Source: Sarcomyxa edulis
Lineage: Eukaryota; Basidiomycota; Agaricomycetes; Agaricales; Mycenaceae
NCBI GenBank assembly: GCA_009761415.1
Contig: QUOL01000007.1
Span: 1,674,001 to 1,738,000, forward strand
DNA: 64,000 bases
Direction: 5' to 3'
Positions 1 through 12,043 of this stretch are shown in pieces; position 1 is the first letter of the stretch, and each line of letters begins with the position of its first letter. A program made the position numbers and the translations under genes. Below the pieces are notes generated by a model, which saw nothing but the letters and a program-made list of their open reading frames with translations, made no database searches and was not told where the DNA came from.

Positions 1-229
1 AGGGGGTCGTCGGTGGAGGCAGATCAGAAAATGGTTGTAGTAATCGCCGAATTAGATCCTGTGTACAGCAATGAGTATGTTTTACGAGATAATGTCTAAG
101 TAATGGATCATACATAGTAACTTGCTCTTTGTTTTCCTAGCTCGGTGGCCCATGATGACTTCAAGACGGGCAGTATACCAAAAAACAGCCTGGGGCCGTC
201 GTAAGTGATAAGTTTCGATGGCAGCCAAA

Positions 230-1284
230 AGATCACGCACTTCCAGATTCGTGGACGAAGCCAAGCAGGTTCGTCAGGCACACCTGATAAAAATAAGTCG
301 ATACCGAAACAACCGAGTACACAGGCTTACCGTGTACACATATCCTTCGCAGTCGTGGTAAGTCGACCACGGGTGACGTTTCAGGATCAAGTAGCTCTGA
401 TAGTGGGATTAATCTGAGACAACGTCAGTTCCAAAAACAAAATAGTGAGCAACCAACGGCGAACATGTCTTGTCGGCGAGGCTCTGGTACCCATTTTACA
501 CCGTATGCACGAGATATTCTGACAAGAAGATCGTCCAGTTTAGCAGCAGAAGGAGGTGGAGCCGACAGGGCACGGATAACCTGAGGACAGCTGTCGAAAG
601 TGTTAAATAGTGTCAAGTAGATGTGCTTACTCGCGACGAAACGTGATTGTCACGATTCCCAATGGCTGAGCGTGCAAAGTCTGGGCCAAGACGCTGGATG
701 AGAAGATCGCGAACGATATTGAGCTCTACAAGACAAGTAAGCAAAACAAGACGGAGTCAATGGTACACGACATACCCTTTGACTCCGTATGAGGTGCCGC
801 ATAGATTATACTGGACGCTGCCTAGTTTGGACCTGGTCAATAACTCTCCCTTTATGGAATGTAATATTTAGCACCTCTACTACAACCGGTGTTGGCGAGG
901 CACTGCTGGTTTCTGGTTAGAGTGTTATGTAGTGAACCTTGGAAACGTACTATTACTTTTGATCAATTTCATGAAGGTGCTCGAGAATCAGTCCAACATG
1001 CAGTTCCAGGACTTCCAGCAAGTCCCCTAGTGCGTCCTCTTGAATTAGGTTCTGAGCTTTCGCTCTGGCAAGCCCGACATTTCCCTGCTGCAATAGGGTA
1101 GCGACATCTCTTCTCGTTATGGTGCCTTTCGAATCCTTCTTTTCTTGTAGTTGTCCGAGGCGTTGAGCGGTCAACCTCAGAAGTGCCTGTATCGAATTTC
1201 CTAGTAAGTGGATATCCAAGGACTCGGACGCGATCGAGATGGTTGACGGACCTTGACAGCGGTGGGCTCCCAACTACTGGCCAT
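230..1284 (-). CDS. IST1: IST1-like ESCRT-III regulator
   Basis: Predicted IST1-family (DUF292) protein. The family binds Vps4 and ESCRT-III and acts in multivesicular-body sorting. The first exon reads MASSWEPTAVK (1284-1252). An intron ending in a consensus CAG joins it to ALLRLTAQRLGQLQEKKDSK, which continues through ITRRDVATLLQQG, ARAKAQNLIQED and LLEVLELHVGLILEHL, the typical IST1 N-terminal helices. Later exons give LNIVRDLLIQRLGPDFA and LSAPPPSAAKLDDLLVRIS, matching the second half of the domain. Exons are joined by introns such as GTATGT...TTGTAG. The start is supported by its similarity to IST1 N-termini. The 3' end is uncertain: several splice choices after VKWVPEP are possible, so position 230 is approximate. 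Confidence 0.7.
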
Positions 1285-3108
1285 TTAGAAGAATGAGAGT
1301 GGCAAAGCCAGTATTAGTATGGAGACAAATGCAAGGCCGGTAAGTATTAAGGAGGAGGACAGTGACAGACTACAGCCAGGCTCGGTGGCGGTGCAATTAC
1401 TACACACTGCGCCTGCTAAAATGCTTTTACACGTCGGCGGCTGCGCGGCGTTGCTTTAAAAGGTTTTTGTAAATTTCAAGGTGTTCAATATTCGTTTCAT
1501 ACAGTACTTCATGTGATATACATCTATGGCCAAACTAAAAGAAACTCGACGGTAATCTCTTCGATAACCTTCCGCTGGATTGGCTATCGTCGGACGACCG
1601 TGTATGAACCAAAGGAGGTCTGGTAGAATTTTCGGGGGGATTTCGTACAGGTGCGGTAATGAATGCATTAGGAGGGAAGGTGATAGATGCGGAAGATAGT
1701 GGAGGTTGCATCATAGGCAAAATAGAGCGGCGTCCCATCGCCGTCTCCTCATCCGAGTCAGCATCTGACTTCAGCGACATCACGGTCAAAGATTGACGTG
1801 AGCGACGGTACACCATGAGGGCGAGCCCACAGCAGTATGTTAGGACTACGTCAGATGTCAGTTATACGTCCACATCTCGATTTATGAAGATAAGCTCACG
1901 CAATACGGGAACGACCCAGCTAGCAACCAAGATGTATATGTTGAATAACTTGCAGACACCTTGTTTATCAGCGTCTGCAAACATAAGGGCTCAAACATGC
2001 ATTCCTCTGCAGTGCAAATGGTCTTACTCTGATCTGGACAACTGATTTTCGGATACCAGTACGCAAACGAGGCTGCCGTGCCTGAACATGAGGAGTCAAC
2101 TCCAATATGATTGTTAGCAGTAAGCTTGAAGTACCTATATGTGCCACTAGGAGAAACATGAACCGTGTGGCATCAAGCCATGCTCTGAATGGAAGCAACA
2201 TCCTGCAAACAAGATTTCAGCTACATGCCACACATGAACTCGCGAAAGAAACTGACAGTATAGGCAGCATGATCACCGTCATCGCGTTGGCTAGAAGAAT
2301 GACAACTACTAGAGATCCTGGTTGTGGGTGGCTTCAGCCTTGGAGACTAGGGACCAAAACAGACATGACTGACGTTCGGGACGATCTGAACTATCCCACT
2401 GCACATATATATCGAAACATAGAAATACAATCCAGAGAAAGCTGGTGAACATGATACAAGCTGCACTGGGTCAGACAGAGATGATGGCAAGCAAGTCGAG
2501 CTACTCACAGAATGCGATATTTCTAATTTTTGAAAATACAGTTGAACCTTCCATGATGTCAACGTCGTGTCGACGGTGTCGTGAAATGTCGGATAAAAGT
2601 TACAAGGTGAGGGTCCTAGCCTTTCGATCTACCAGAGAATCGAAATGTGAGGTGGAGGGTCGAAACAAGGTGGACTAAGGCGTTCTCATGGTTATGCATC
2701 CTGGAGAACAAAGACCTCGAGGGCTTTGTGCAACTAAACTCTACTAAACTTCATTGTGGATCGGCAAACGCCGAGGCCGTTGGATATTTGAGAGTCCGCG
2801 GCGTCTACACGCGTACGCGTTCGTCTCCTCAAGAACGAGAATGGGCAATTCTGATTTTGAACTTTCGGGCTCTCAAAAGACCAAGCCATAGAATCAAAAA
2901 TTATGCCATATTGAGAAAACAGAACACAGGACGCTAAGTCTACAAGAGAATTGACGCGTACATATGTCATTTGTGGCTACTACTGGGACTGCTGTGTATT
3001 GTATGGAATATAAAAATCTCTCCCGAACAAAATTCCATTAGAGCGACCATGTCTATACATAGTAACATCAAGCTCCAAATTGCAAAAAGGCGTAGCATGA
3101 ACAGAAAC
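1285..3108. other. Unresolved stretch, possible membrane-protein exons on minus strand
   Basis: No gene model could be built with confidence. Minus-strand open segments contain hydrophobic runs that look like membrane helices: FMFLLVAHIGTSSLLLTII near 2170-2110 and DVVLTYCCGLALMVYRR near 1850-1795. The second is followed by a Ser/Pro-rich tail to about 1535. Candidate splice signals exist (for example a TTTGCAG acceptor near 2203). This could be a multi-exon membrane protein with a disordered C-terminus, or a decayed gene. I recognise no family. Confidence 0.3.
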
Positions 3109-4573
3109 TTACTTGACTTTTAGATGGTTTTGCAATGAGTAACTTGCCATCTTATCGTTGCAGCGCGAACAACACAGAAGCGTGGTATCAGAGTAAAATG
3201 ATGAGTTTGGGATCTGCGGAGGTTTAGAGAGTCCTGTAAGATTTGCTTCGGCCTTTTCTTCGCTGGAAAGTAATGTCCAGGTCATACTGTAACATTTCTC
3301 ATTGAGCATATGTACCATCTTCCAAACATGGACGTGAGTAACATCCCCACAGTTAGATTTGGGTTCATATATCCTACCGCTTTTCTCCATCCCATATAGG
3401 ATGGTTCCAGTGGATGGCGCTCGGTGCATGCTGTACACTCGAGGATCAGATCGGCCTCGTCCATCTCCTGTGGGGTGGCAGTTTTAGGATCGAATCCACA
3501 AGTTTTGATCAACCGTGAAACGTGAGGAAAGTTCTCGAGATCGGGCCAAAAAATGCCATGCCTGTAGTTCCAAGGTACAACTCCCAGCCTTATAAAAGGG
3601 ACTTGATCATCACGAAGTTTGTCTCCGCCCCAACCAAAAGCGTCCTGGAGCGATATTGCACATTCGTGTGTGAGGACTTCAGGGTACGCTATATGCATTG
3701 TGGGACATCCTGAGCAGGTAAAATAAGTGGTTACCAACCAGAGGTGGGATAGGTCCATTTCCAAGTCGGAGAAACGTCTCCGTGCGCGACCGTCATTCCA
3801 GATTTGTACCAGTTCGGCGTCTTTGGATCTACGCCACTCTTGAGCGAGCTGGGGAAGTGTAGCTAACAGCTCGGCGAAGTCGTCGATTGTGACATCTACA
3901 TCTGCAGGGGTGTCTTCGACGATGGACTTGACGTTAGCCATACAATAAATGTCGGCTGCTCGAGGGAGTATTTCGTGGGAATCGAGTCTGGTATCTGCAT
4001 ATTTTTGCAAGATTTGCAACGAGTGCGTTTCTCGATTTGCTCAAGACGCTCATCACAGATACGGCCTGTCTTGATGTTCTCCATAAACTGGATAAGGGTC
4101 GGCTTGATTTTGTTCCATACTACACACACACATGATCAGCAGAGATCAAATAGGTCAGAACAACATGCTTACGCACTTCGAGGTGTGAGATTTTGAGGTT
4201 GGTGAACGAGATCTTGCTTCTCAAAGTCCAGGGGATTCATGAGGGCGAGTTCATCGGCCCATCCTTTCGATACGGGCTTTCAGCAAAGTGCAAAGTGATG
4301 TGCGCACTGTCCGAACATACCAAGCGCTTTTAACCTGTGAATGATACTATTATATGTTAAGGACATGTTTCTGGCATAATACAACATGAGTACTCACGCT
4401 TCTTTTCTCCTTTGTATCACGTCATCTGTATTCTCTACATCTTTAGCACTTGCCGTACTAGGTTTCCTGGGTCTGGAGGTCTTCTTCACTCGGCGCGTAT
4501 TCTTTTGGATGGCGATAGAATCTTGCGAAAGACTATACTTCTGAAGGCGGGCTGATTGTCGTCGAACTGACAT
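3109..4573 (-). CDS. Agaricomycete-expanded zinc-binding/F-box-like family protein
   Basis: Multi-exon gene of unknown function. The ATG at 4573 begins MSVRRQSARLQKYSL, a basic N-terminus of the kind common in this Agaricomycete family. The middle exon carries DERLEQIEKRTRCKSCKNM. The largest exon (4019-3360) contains LAELLATLPQLAQEWRR-like helical sequence, TCGFDPKTATPQEMDEADL and the cysteine pair CTACTERH. The last exon ends in WTLLSSEEK, CSRCNDK and LQNHLKVK. These Cys pairs and the terminal His suggest zinc binding. The junction near 4010-3900 needs either a 42-base or a 53-base intron, or hides a frameshift. The F-box label rests only on general resemblance to Agaricomycete F-box proteins, and no clean F-box was seen. 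Confidence 0.5.
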
Positions 4574-5121
4574 TGGTGTGAACGCGGTTAGACTAGCAAA
4601 AAGACAGACGGACACAAGTGCAGGGAAAAGGAACTTGGCAGAAGCCTGACGCTCATACTGCTAGATATAAGTTCTGTCTGGCTTCTACAACAAAGGGCTA
4701 TTTGTTCCGGCTGTGGGCGACAGTAGCGGCGCGCATAGCCTCATCGAAACAACAATCCTTTGTTTTGAGTAGGATGTTGTCCGAATCCGTGATGGTCATG
4801 AGAAAGGTTTCATCCCACGACACCGACTTGTCCGTACTGTCTTTTTAAAGTAGCAGGTAAGTCAGGTAGACAGCAAGCTACCTCGAATTCCACGGTATCC
4901 TCTGGAGAGCTCCCGAGGAACAAAGATAGACTGCGAGTGCACCAAACGCGCATGTGTTTGAGAAGGACCAAGGCTCGGTAGACGTTGAGACGCGATCAGA
5001 GGGGAGACATTCGCAAAGGATATCTGGACCTGGATGCGCATGAATGACAGACGCAGAATGGGAAGTAATAAGCAGTACAATAGAAATACAACATAATGTG
5101 TCGAGAAGCAAGCGTATGCAC
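4574..5121. other. Intergenic
   Basis: Presumed promoter of the minus-strand gene ending at 3109 and 3' flank of MIS12. Short open frames on both strands have no recognisable content. I see nothing further. Confidence 0.4.
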
Positions 5122-6062
5122 CTAGATCGTCTTCGTTGCTCTTAAATCCATCTTGACACCTTCGGTCAACTCAAGCAGCGCCCTTAGGTCTTCAGCACTT
5201 CCAATCTCTTCTGCCCTTGCACTGACCGAATCTATTCTTGAACCTCCTTCGCCTTGCGCCCTCGACTTTGCTACCAACTGCGCCACGGCCCAATTTAGAT
5301 ATCCAGTCTTGCTGGTCTCCCACTGCCGTTTCCCCGGTTCGGTGAGTTGGAACTGAGTCAGGTTTGTGATAGAGGCTGGGTCGAGAGGTGGTAACGATGC
5401 AATGCCGTCGTACATGGAAAGAAAGGATTCAGGGAGGCGTTCCAGCACGTCCATGCTTGGTGATCGCAGGAAGGAGAGTCGTTCAAGACGTTTTTCGGCG
5501 CGTTCGCGTTTGATGTTAGACTTAGTGAGGGCACGGGAGTACATCCGCTTCAGCCGCCGTTGCTATAAGGTCCAATCAGTCAAAATTACGAAAACAACGA
5601 AAATCAACGCACATTCTCGATCTTCTTTCGCAGTTCTTCAACCTCAAGCATCAGCTGCTGCTCCCTTTCTGGTGTCTGAGTGAGATCTAGCCCCTGTTGA
5701 TGTGGTAAGACAAGAGGCAAATTTGGCGGGATGGCGAATATGTTTCGAAGTGACCAGGCTTCGAAAAAGTCGAAGGCAAAGTCGGTGTGGTATTCGAGAA
5801 GGGTTTGAAAGGCCACTAGACCTTGTTCTACCTCTTGGGTACTATCCCACTCCCCTTCGCCTTCGGGAACAAGGCGTTTCTCGGCCCAACGCTCCACGAA
5901 TCCCTCCATGCCATTCACAGTGTCGGTGACTGCATTATTAGCGATATTGATGATGTCGTCAAGCAGAAGTTGTGGTGAGAATCCAAGGATCTCTGGTAAA
6001 AGAATAGGAGGAACTGGCTGAGAGGGAACCAAGTCCGTGGCAGATTGAGCACTTCCAGTCAT
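5122..6062 (-). CDS. MIS12: Kinetochore protein Mis12/Mtw1
   Basis: Mis12/Mtw1 is a core subunit of the MIND/Mis12 kinetochore complex linking CENP-C to the KNL1 and NDC80 complexes. The first exon (6062-5604) holds the family signature LLPEILGFSPQLLLDDIINI, followed by NAVTDTVNGMEGFVERW and an acidic segment. It ends in a coiled coil (ELRKKIENVR) that continues across one short intron into RRLKRMYSRALTKSNIKRER. The C-terminal exon contains FQLTEPGKRQWETSKTGYLN and coiled-coil sequence. Predicted length is about 295 residues, normal for fungal Mis12. The ATG at 6062 is the only sensible start. Identification rests on the N-terminal motif and the overall helical pattern. Confidence 0.85.
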
Positions 6063-6134
6063 GAGTGAGAATTGAGGCAGCAGGCTAGCCGCTAAAGCCT
6101 ACACTGGCACAGTACACAAACAGTACAAGAGGAG

Positions 6135-6167
6135 GACGTGACAAGGACGTGACTAATCGCGACGTGA
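6135..6167. promoter_or_regulatory. Three direct GACGTGA repeats upstream of MIS12
   Basis: GACGTGA occurs at 6135, 6146 and 6161 within the 186-bp gap between MIS12 and the end of the cystathionine gamma-synthase gene. The first two are 11 bp apart, about one helical turn. They lie 73-105 bp upstream of the MIS12 start codon and could be a bZIP/bHLH-type operator. No function is proven. Confidence 0.35.
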
Positions 6168-6248
6168 AGTCACATGTCGCGTTGCATATCGGAGTCCATT
6201 TATTCTACGTCTCTCCCTTCAGTAGTGCTACCCTCTCCCTCTATTCTA

Positions 6249-8129
6249 TTAACTAGAGTTTTCAGACTCTGCAAAGTCTACAGAACGCCGGAAACACTCT
6301 AATAACGTCTCCCTTGTCTCCATCCCGACGCTGACTCTTACGATGTCCTCACCAACTCCATACTGCTCTGCCCAGTCGAGTTCTTTGAAATGCGCCAAGA
6401 TGGTGTATGGGCACGCCAGTGTAAAGTTTGTTCCCAAGGAAGGGCCTTTCGCACAAGGCAAAGTATCGAAGAAAGTCTCCGCCGCAGTATGAGAGATGAA
6501 CGTGATCGAAAAAAGGGGCCCAAAATTATCGTCCTTTCCGGCACGGCGAACCATGTCAAGATTCCTGCGGGTGACCCACTCGGGATAAAAGACATCCTGA
6601 ATGACAAGACGAGACAGCTCTGATGTAGGCATGCCACTAGCTTCTGCAAACGACCTCGAACGGGAACGCAAAAAATGACAAACCTCTCGCGTGTTTTTAT
6701 TGATAGCGTTCACTCGAGAGGAAAAATTCCTCGAGTTGAGCTCCATTTGTATAGCGTCGGGCGCAAAATAATCGTCAGCGTATGTCGCTTTCATGATAGA
6801 CTTCAGAATATCATAATGATGTGATGCAGGATTAAGTATGAGGCTACGAATCTCATAATCAAAACCGGAAGATGGAGCTGGAGATCATACGTCTGAGACG
6901 TACCTCCCACCCATGACGTCCGCGTTTCCGCTGAAGAGCTTGCTCAAACTGGTTGCAATGATATCGGCGTAATTTGTCAGATCAATATTGACAGAACTGC
7001 CGACCGTGTCATCGACAATTATGAGGAATCCGTAGTCGTTGGCTAATTGGCGCAATCGTACAAGGTCTGATGATTGTAGCAGTGGATTAGATGGGCATTC
7101 GCAATATAATGCTGAGATAGTTTGGGGATTATTTGCGGAGATCAAGAACTCCTCGAATGCGGCAAGGTTTGCGTCCGGATCGTGTCCGTAGAAGTAGCAT
7201 CCTGGGCCCCATTTCTGCAGAATTTTCAGGGTGTCGGTGTACGGGAATCTATGCGGGTTGGGTAGGTTCGGTGTGATATGTAAACCAATAAGACGAGCTC
7301 ACCCGAAACAGACTGACTTGTAGCCTGGCTTCCAAGTCATCGTCAATTGATGTGCATGCCAAATCGCGGACATTCCAGAAGGGTAAAGCCAAACATCGTT
7401 TTGAGAAATGGTCTGGCGGCCTAGATTAGGAATATGACATTCAGGGACCTCCTCTCCGCGGACCGCAAGTGTGGCAATCCTAGCTTTCAACCGAAGTTTC
7501 GCTGCATCGGCCAATTTTTGGCGAGCATGGTGATGTAGAAGCGCTGAATATCATTTCAATTTCTGAAGAAGACCCATTGACACTGTAATTGAATACAAAC
7601 CAGAATCATCATCGGAGGAGATGGCTGAGATACAAGCTTCGGCGTAGCGGCTAGATATGCCCATCCCCGTATTCTGCCAAAACGCCTTGGCAGTACTCCA
7701 GTTTTCAGACGGGAACAGCACACAGTGAAGAGACAGGTGTCTGTTTTCAAGATCTTTGGGTGACACACGGCGATGGAGCTGGCTCGGAGAGTGCTGCTGA
7801 AGAAACAACACGCATTCTTCGGCGATTAACTTTGTAGGGAACAACATACAAAGTTCGCCTATAGTTCCAAACCGTTCCAAGAGGATGCTCGCCAGCTAAA
7901 TAGACCCAGCGTAGTGTCAGTGATGTAGATATCGACTTTGGGGTAGATACAAACGTACCTGTTGTATCAATTTGTGTACGAAGAACCTCGGATATCCAGT
8001 GTCCATTTTCTCGACAGTGTGTCGATCTCCAGACGCCCACCCGATATTATCCTCCCAAGTTGGGAGCGAGACGGAGAGCGCATGTGGGTTCAAAGGAGGG
8101 ATAGACGCACCGAGCGTGGAGGGTAGCAT
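6249..8129 (-). CDS. STR2: Cystathionine gamma-synthase
   Basis: PLP-dependent enzyme of the Cys/Met metabolism family that joins cysteine to an activated homoserine to give cystathionine in methionine synthesis. The N-terminal exon (from the ATG at 8129) reads LPSTLGASIPPLNPHALSVS and continues LPTWEDNIGW, then TGYPRFFVHKLIQQ, typical of the large fungal enzyme. Later exons contain YPSGMSAIWHAHQ (cofactor-binding region), CECPSNPLLQ, DDTVGSS and ATSLSKLFSGNADVMGG. In the last of these the lysine of SLSK is the expected Schiff-base residue. The C-terminal exon (6249-6794 region) carries VGMETRETLLECF. At least five introns are present. The start was chosen by alignment to the conserved N-terminus; the in-frame extension upstream lacks an ATG. 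Confidence 0.9.
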
Positions 8130-8323
8130 TGTTGTCCGGTGGAGAAGGTAGGTGAGATGTGCGTGTATAGATTCTAGAAAGCCGCTGACAGGATTAAATC
8201 GGTATAGCGTGCCCAAGGTAAAAGTTTAGCTGGAGCCTTAGGTTTACATACATGTAATGCTATCCCCGTCGGTAGACTGCGAACTCCGAGTTCATGGAGC
8301 GTACCAAGTCATCCATGGGTGCC

Positions 8324-8841
8324 TTAAAGCCAATCGAGTGCCACGAGCACAGGAATCGTTCCCATTTCTCTTGTTCCTGCTAATCCTCGGAGGAGGTAGA
8401 AAGCTGCAGACCCCATGAGACGTGCACGGCAGGAAGGGTCCTATAGTTCAGTAGCCGTGTCGAACACATCCGGAACCGAATTAGAAAGCCTCGTGGCCTC
8501 AAGATATCTCTCTCTCTAGCGATAATAGAGTGGTCAAGACGTTATTGCCACCAAGGTATGAATGAGAGTGAATGGGAAGAGCTCCGAAATGTGGCGGTGC
8601 TTCGCCAAAAGGAAGCCTCCAGTTGCCGGCGGGTTCCTTCAAGTCCGAGTCTATCACCGTTACGACGAGCTCGACGATCTCTGCTCGTAAATCCGTATGC
8701 TTCGACATTCTCAACGAGCAAAGTCTGGCTGCTAGCTATAAACTGCGTACCTATCGTCACCAAATCTGTGGTCAGCGAAAAATCTCCAATACCAGGACTT
8801 CCAATAGGTCGTGAAGATGCACTGGCGGTTGTCACTGACAT
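8324..8841 (-). CDS. Hypothetical protein
   Basis: The ATG at 8841 begins MSVTTASASSRPIGSPGIGD. Reading frame changes imply at least two introns. Protein-like segments include DLRAEIVELVVTVIDSDLKE, PAGNWRLPFGEAPPHFGALP and a final segment LMGSAAFYLLRGLAGTREMG ending VLVALDWL with a stop at 8324. I do not recognise the family. The gene is divergent from the MFS transporter with under 100 bp between them. Exon boundaries are not settled, and part of the apparent protein may belong to introns. Confidence 0.42.
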
Positions 8842-8928
8842 GTTGCTCTATCGTAGCGAACGCGTGAGTGTCTGTTCATATACACTGCAGAGTTTTCTCC
8901 GAGCCATCTACCGGATTTTTGACCTTGC

Positions 8929-10698
8929 ATGCTCCCTCATAGTCTGTCCGCGGGGGGTATATTCATCTTCCCCATCTTATCGCCGGCGTTGGCCTATCAT
9001 CTGAAACTAACTCAACCGCAACTCACCACGATCGTCTTGGCGTGAGCGTAACCCTTAGTCGTATATATCATGGTATGACACTGATAATGCTCCTGCCAGT
9101 GGGATGGCAGGTCAATATCCGTTCTCAGCCGTGGCTGGTAAAGTCATCGACCGTTATGGACCAGCCGCGTGCTCCTTCATCGCATCTATCTCATTCTTCC
9201 TCTCTTTCGGATTATTCTCCTGGGAGATATCTAAAACACCGGACGACATAACTCAACCTTCACTTTCCTCCTTTCGCCGGCTTACCGTTCTATTTGGGCT
9301 AGCTGGATTGGGAACCGTATTCTCGTGCGTCAAGTCAAGTCACTGCTAGCATGTCTGTGGAATAGCTGTTGACTCTATCTAGATATTTCTCGTTCCTCTT
9401 TTGCGCGTCAAAGAACTTTCCCAAGCACATTGGAATAGCATCTGGTGTCACCATGGCCTTATTCGGTCTTTCGCCGCTGTTCCTGTCACTTATTGCTTCG
9501 AATTTCTTCTCAGATCCTGACACGGGTCTAGAAGTTGTCCGATTTCTTGCTTTCATGGCCATACTCTCCGGCTCGGTTCACGCCTTTGGTGCTCTAAGCT
9601 TGAGAGTCCTTCCTACTACCGCGTTTGATACCATTTCTGGACCGACACTTGCCCCTGACTCTGAGAGACCCATAGAACCTGACGAGCAAACACAGTTATT
9701 ACCCGGGAAACCGCCTGGGGTTGTCCTTGGTGATACCGCACAGGTCGATAGAGTCAACACAACACAGGAAGCAGTCATTACCATTGATACCTCGGGTTCC
9801 TCGTTGGATCTTCTCCGCGATCCATATTTTTGGTTACTATGTGCAACTATGGTGCTCACAGTTGGGGCTGTAAGAAGTCATCTTTCTACGTCTTATTTAG
9901 CTTTTGACCGTTTCCCTTTGCTTCTTAGTGCGAAATGGTCATGTCCAACATTGGCACCATTGTCCTGGCCCTCCCTCCTTCGGGAAATGACCGCGTTCCC
10001 CGAGAGCCGTCCACTGACATAGCGACCTCGACCCAAGTACGATTACTATCTATAGCCAATACTTCGTCTCGAATTCTGGTCGGTCCCCTAGCTGATTTCA
10101 TCTCTCCAATTGCGTCGCATCTTCCAAGTGGGATCGTGAAATTGCATCATAATCATCTCATCAACAGGATGGCATTTATCTCGGCACCTGCAATCTTACT
10201 CTCCATTACATTTTTATGGATAAGCATCGGTGTGAAAACGCAACAAGCAGTGTGGCCTCTGAGGTGTGTCTTCATTCTAGAAACTTAGCTTGAGCACTAC
10301 TCCAACTACATGTATCGTAGCATTGGAACTGGCTTCGGATATGGTGCTATATTTACTGTCCTGTAGGTCCTGATTCTTGTCTACACTTTTTTCTGAATAT
10401 GTGACCTCATGATATTGGCCAAAGCCCAAGCGTTGTTTCATCCGCTTGGGGTTTCCCCAATCTTGGACGAAATTTCGGGATCATCACATATTCCCCTTTC
10501 ATCGGCACGCCTATATTCTCGTACCTCTACGCGTATGTTTCCGCCTACCATACTGGACCATCGGACGGAGTTGGAGCGGGAGGGGTTTGTAAAGGTGTTT
10601 CCTGTTGGCAATTAACATTTGGGCTAAGCTCTGGAGCATCGTTGTTAGCGTTCTGTAGCTCCCTTATTTTATGGAGAGCATGGAGGGGAAAACTCTAG
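8929..10698 (+). CDS. MCH1: MCH1-like MFS transporter
   Basis: Major-facilitator protein of the MCH1/nodulin-like group. Members are predicted membrane carriers related to monocarboxylate transporters, and the substrate is not known. Sequence runs AGGIFIFPILSPALAYHL, LTQPQLTTIVLAGMAGQYPF, AVAGKVIDRYGPAACSF, FPKHIGIASGVTMALFGLSP, a polar loop with EQTQLLPGKPPG, DLLRDPYFWLLCATMVLTVG, SIANTSSRILVGPLADF and SIGTGFGYGAIFTVLPSVVS. It ends CKGVSCWQLTFG and a last helix. Five or more introns are inferred. The ATG at 8929 keeps the frame open, but an out-of-frame upstream segment (FDLACSLIVC, about 8917-8947) looks like the true first helix, so there may be a one-base frameshift or a missed small intron. 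The start is therefore provisional. Confidence 0.75.
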
Positions 10699-10860
10699 AT
10701 ACTGCAGAATGGCTGACTAGTCTACACTTTTCCTGGCATGAGACCGCGTCCATAGCCTTTTGTGGCGTGATGTCATTTGATCTAGTACTCATGTACCGAT
10801 CAAATTTGTTCAAGAACGTCTGAGTCTCCAGCTCGCGTCTACATAAACACTGTCTGCAAT

Positions 10861-11749
10861 ATGTCGTTCCGCCCAAGTGCAGTGTTTTTACACGCGTCCG
10901 CTGCGGCTGTAATGGCCTACGGGTTTAATGCTCTAGGAAGCCTAAACACAGACGAGTATATACGACAACAGACGGGAGGTCACTTCCAATTTTTGACTAT
11001 ACAAGGGTGCGTCAAGTGTCCAGTACGATGTACATATATTCATAAGCCCTTTCATATAGCCTTATCATAGCATGGCTCACTATGGTCAGTAGTCTCGTTG
11101 TAGATCTGTTGCCTTCCTTGACGAGTGAGTGTCACTCTTTCTCGGATGGAGATACTGATGCTCATTCGATTCTTCTCCCCGTAGTACTGCAAAGGACAAA
11201 GCGGATTCTGTTCATGGTGGCGATGCCAGTGAGTTCTGTAATCATGATTTGACACGAGGAATTGTCCCTAATCGTCGTCGCAGGTAGAAGTCGTGGTCTC
11301 GACGGTCTATTGGACATTACTTCTTTCATTCCCGGACTTGATCATTATGCAGAGAGCGCAAAACTCGGTTCCTTCCTCCTCCTCCGAAGTTCCTGTCGAT
11401 TTTCGGATCCCTCTACCAGTTGATCTAGCTCTGCACGCGTCTCCCGCCCTGGCGTTACTGGCGGATTTCGTTCTGTTCGAGCACAAGTACACCGCAAAAG
11501 AAGCCCGATATGGGGCTCCTATAGTGGCTGCTTTGTTCACCTTGTGGTATTCCACCTGGGTCGAATACTTCGGTTCTGTCAACGGGACATGTAAGTCCAT
11601 TGTCTAGGTTATGTTAATGATACTGACCATCTCTAGTCCCTTATCCTTTCCTGACCGAGAATCCTTTTGAGATACGCGTCGGGATTTATTTCGGTGCTGC
11701 TGTTCTGGCCTTGACCTCTTTCTGGACGATCAATAGTTTGCACCGGTAG
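10861..11749 (+). CDS. AIG1/FAR-17a family membrane protein
   Basis: Member of the AIG1/FAR-17a family. These are small multi-pass proteins, and animal members hydrolyse fatty-acid esters of hydroxy fatty acids using conserved Thr and His. Exons give HASAAAVMAYGFNALGSL, HFQFLTIQG, TVYWTLLLSFPDLIIMQ, RIPLPVDLALHASPALALLA, DFVLFEHKYTAKEARYGAPI, TLWYSTWVEYFGSVNGTFPYP and YFGAAVLALTSFWTINSLHR. The order HFQFLT ... DLALHASPALALLADFVLFE ... W.EY.....G..PYPF matches the family. Four introns are inferred. The start ATG at 10861 is good. About 230 residues, the family's usual size. Confidence 0.82.
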
Positions 11750-11952
11750 TGGCGTACGCAATGAGATGATAGATATTATCATGCGGAATTTGCCGCAAAG
11801 GTTGAAAGCCGATAGACAGAAATGGAGTAAATGTATTGTGCGACATGCCTCTATCCATGAGAGTTGAGACGGATAATTGCCAGCAAGTTGCCAGCAGAGT
11901 TAGCAGAATTCTACCGCTCTCGAGGGTCGAGCCTACGATCTTATCTTATCAG

Positions 11953-11959
11953 TGAGTCA
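11953..11959. promoter_or_regulatory. Gcn4/CPC1-type site (TGAGTCA)
   Basis: TGAGTCA, the TGASTCA half-palindrome bound by Gcn4/Cpc1 bZIP activators, lies 85 bp upstream of the asparagine synthetase ATG. The position and target gene (amino-acid synthesis) fit general amino-acid control. Confidence 0.5.
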
Positions 11960-12043
11960 CAAAATTTCCGAGTCATGATCGAAAACTAGAATATATTTTT
12001 GTGACATCTCAATCGATACTATCCTCCCCATTTCTTCCCCATA

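Noticed and set aside
4394..4573. Start of the 3.1-4.6 kb gene at 4615
   Set aside because: The frame opens there with GTG, not ATG. The first ATG in frame is at 4573 and begins the family-like basic N-terminus.
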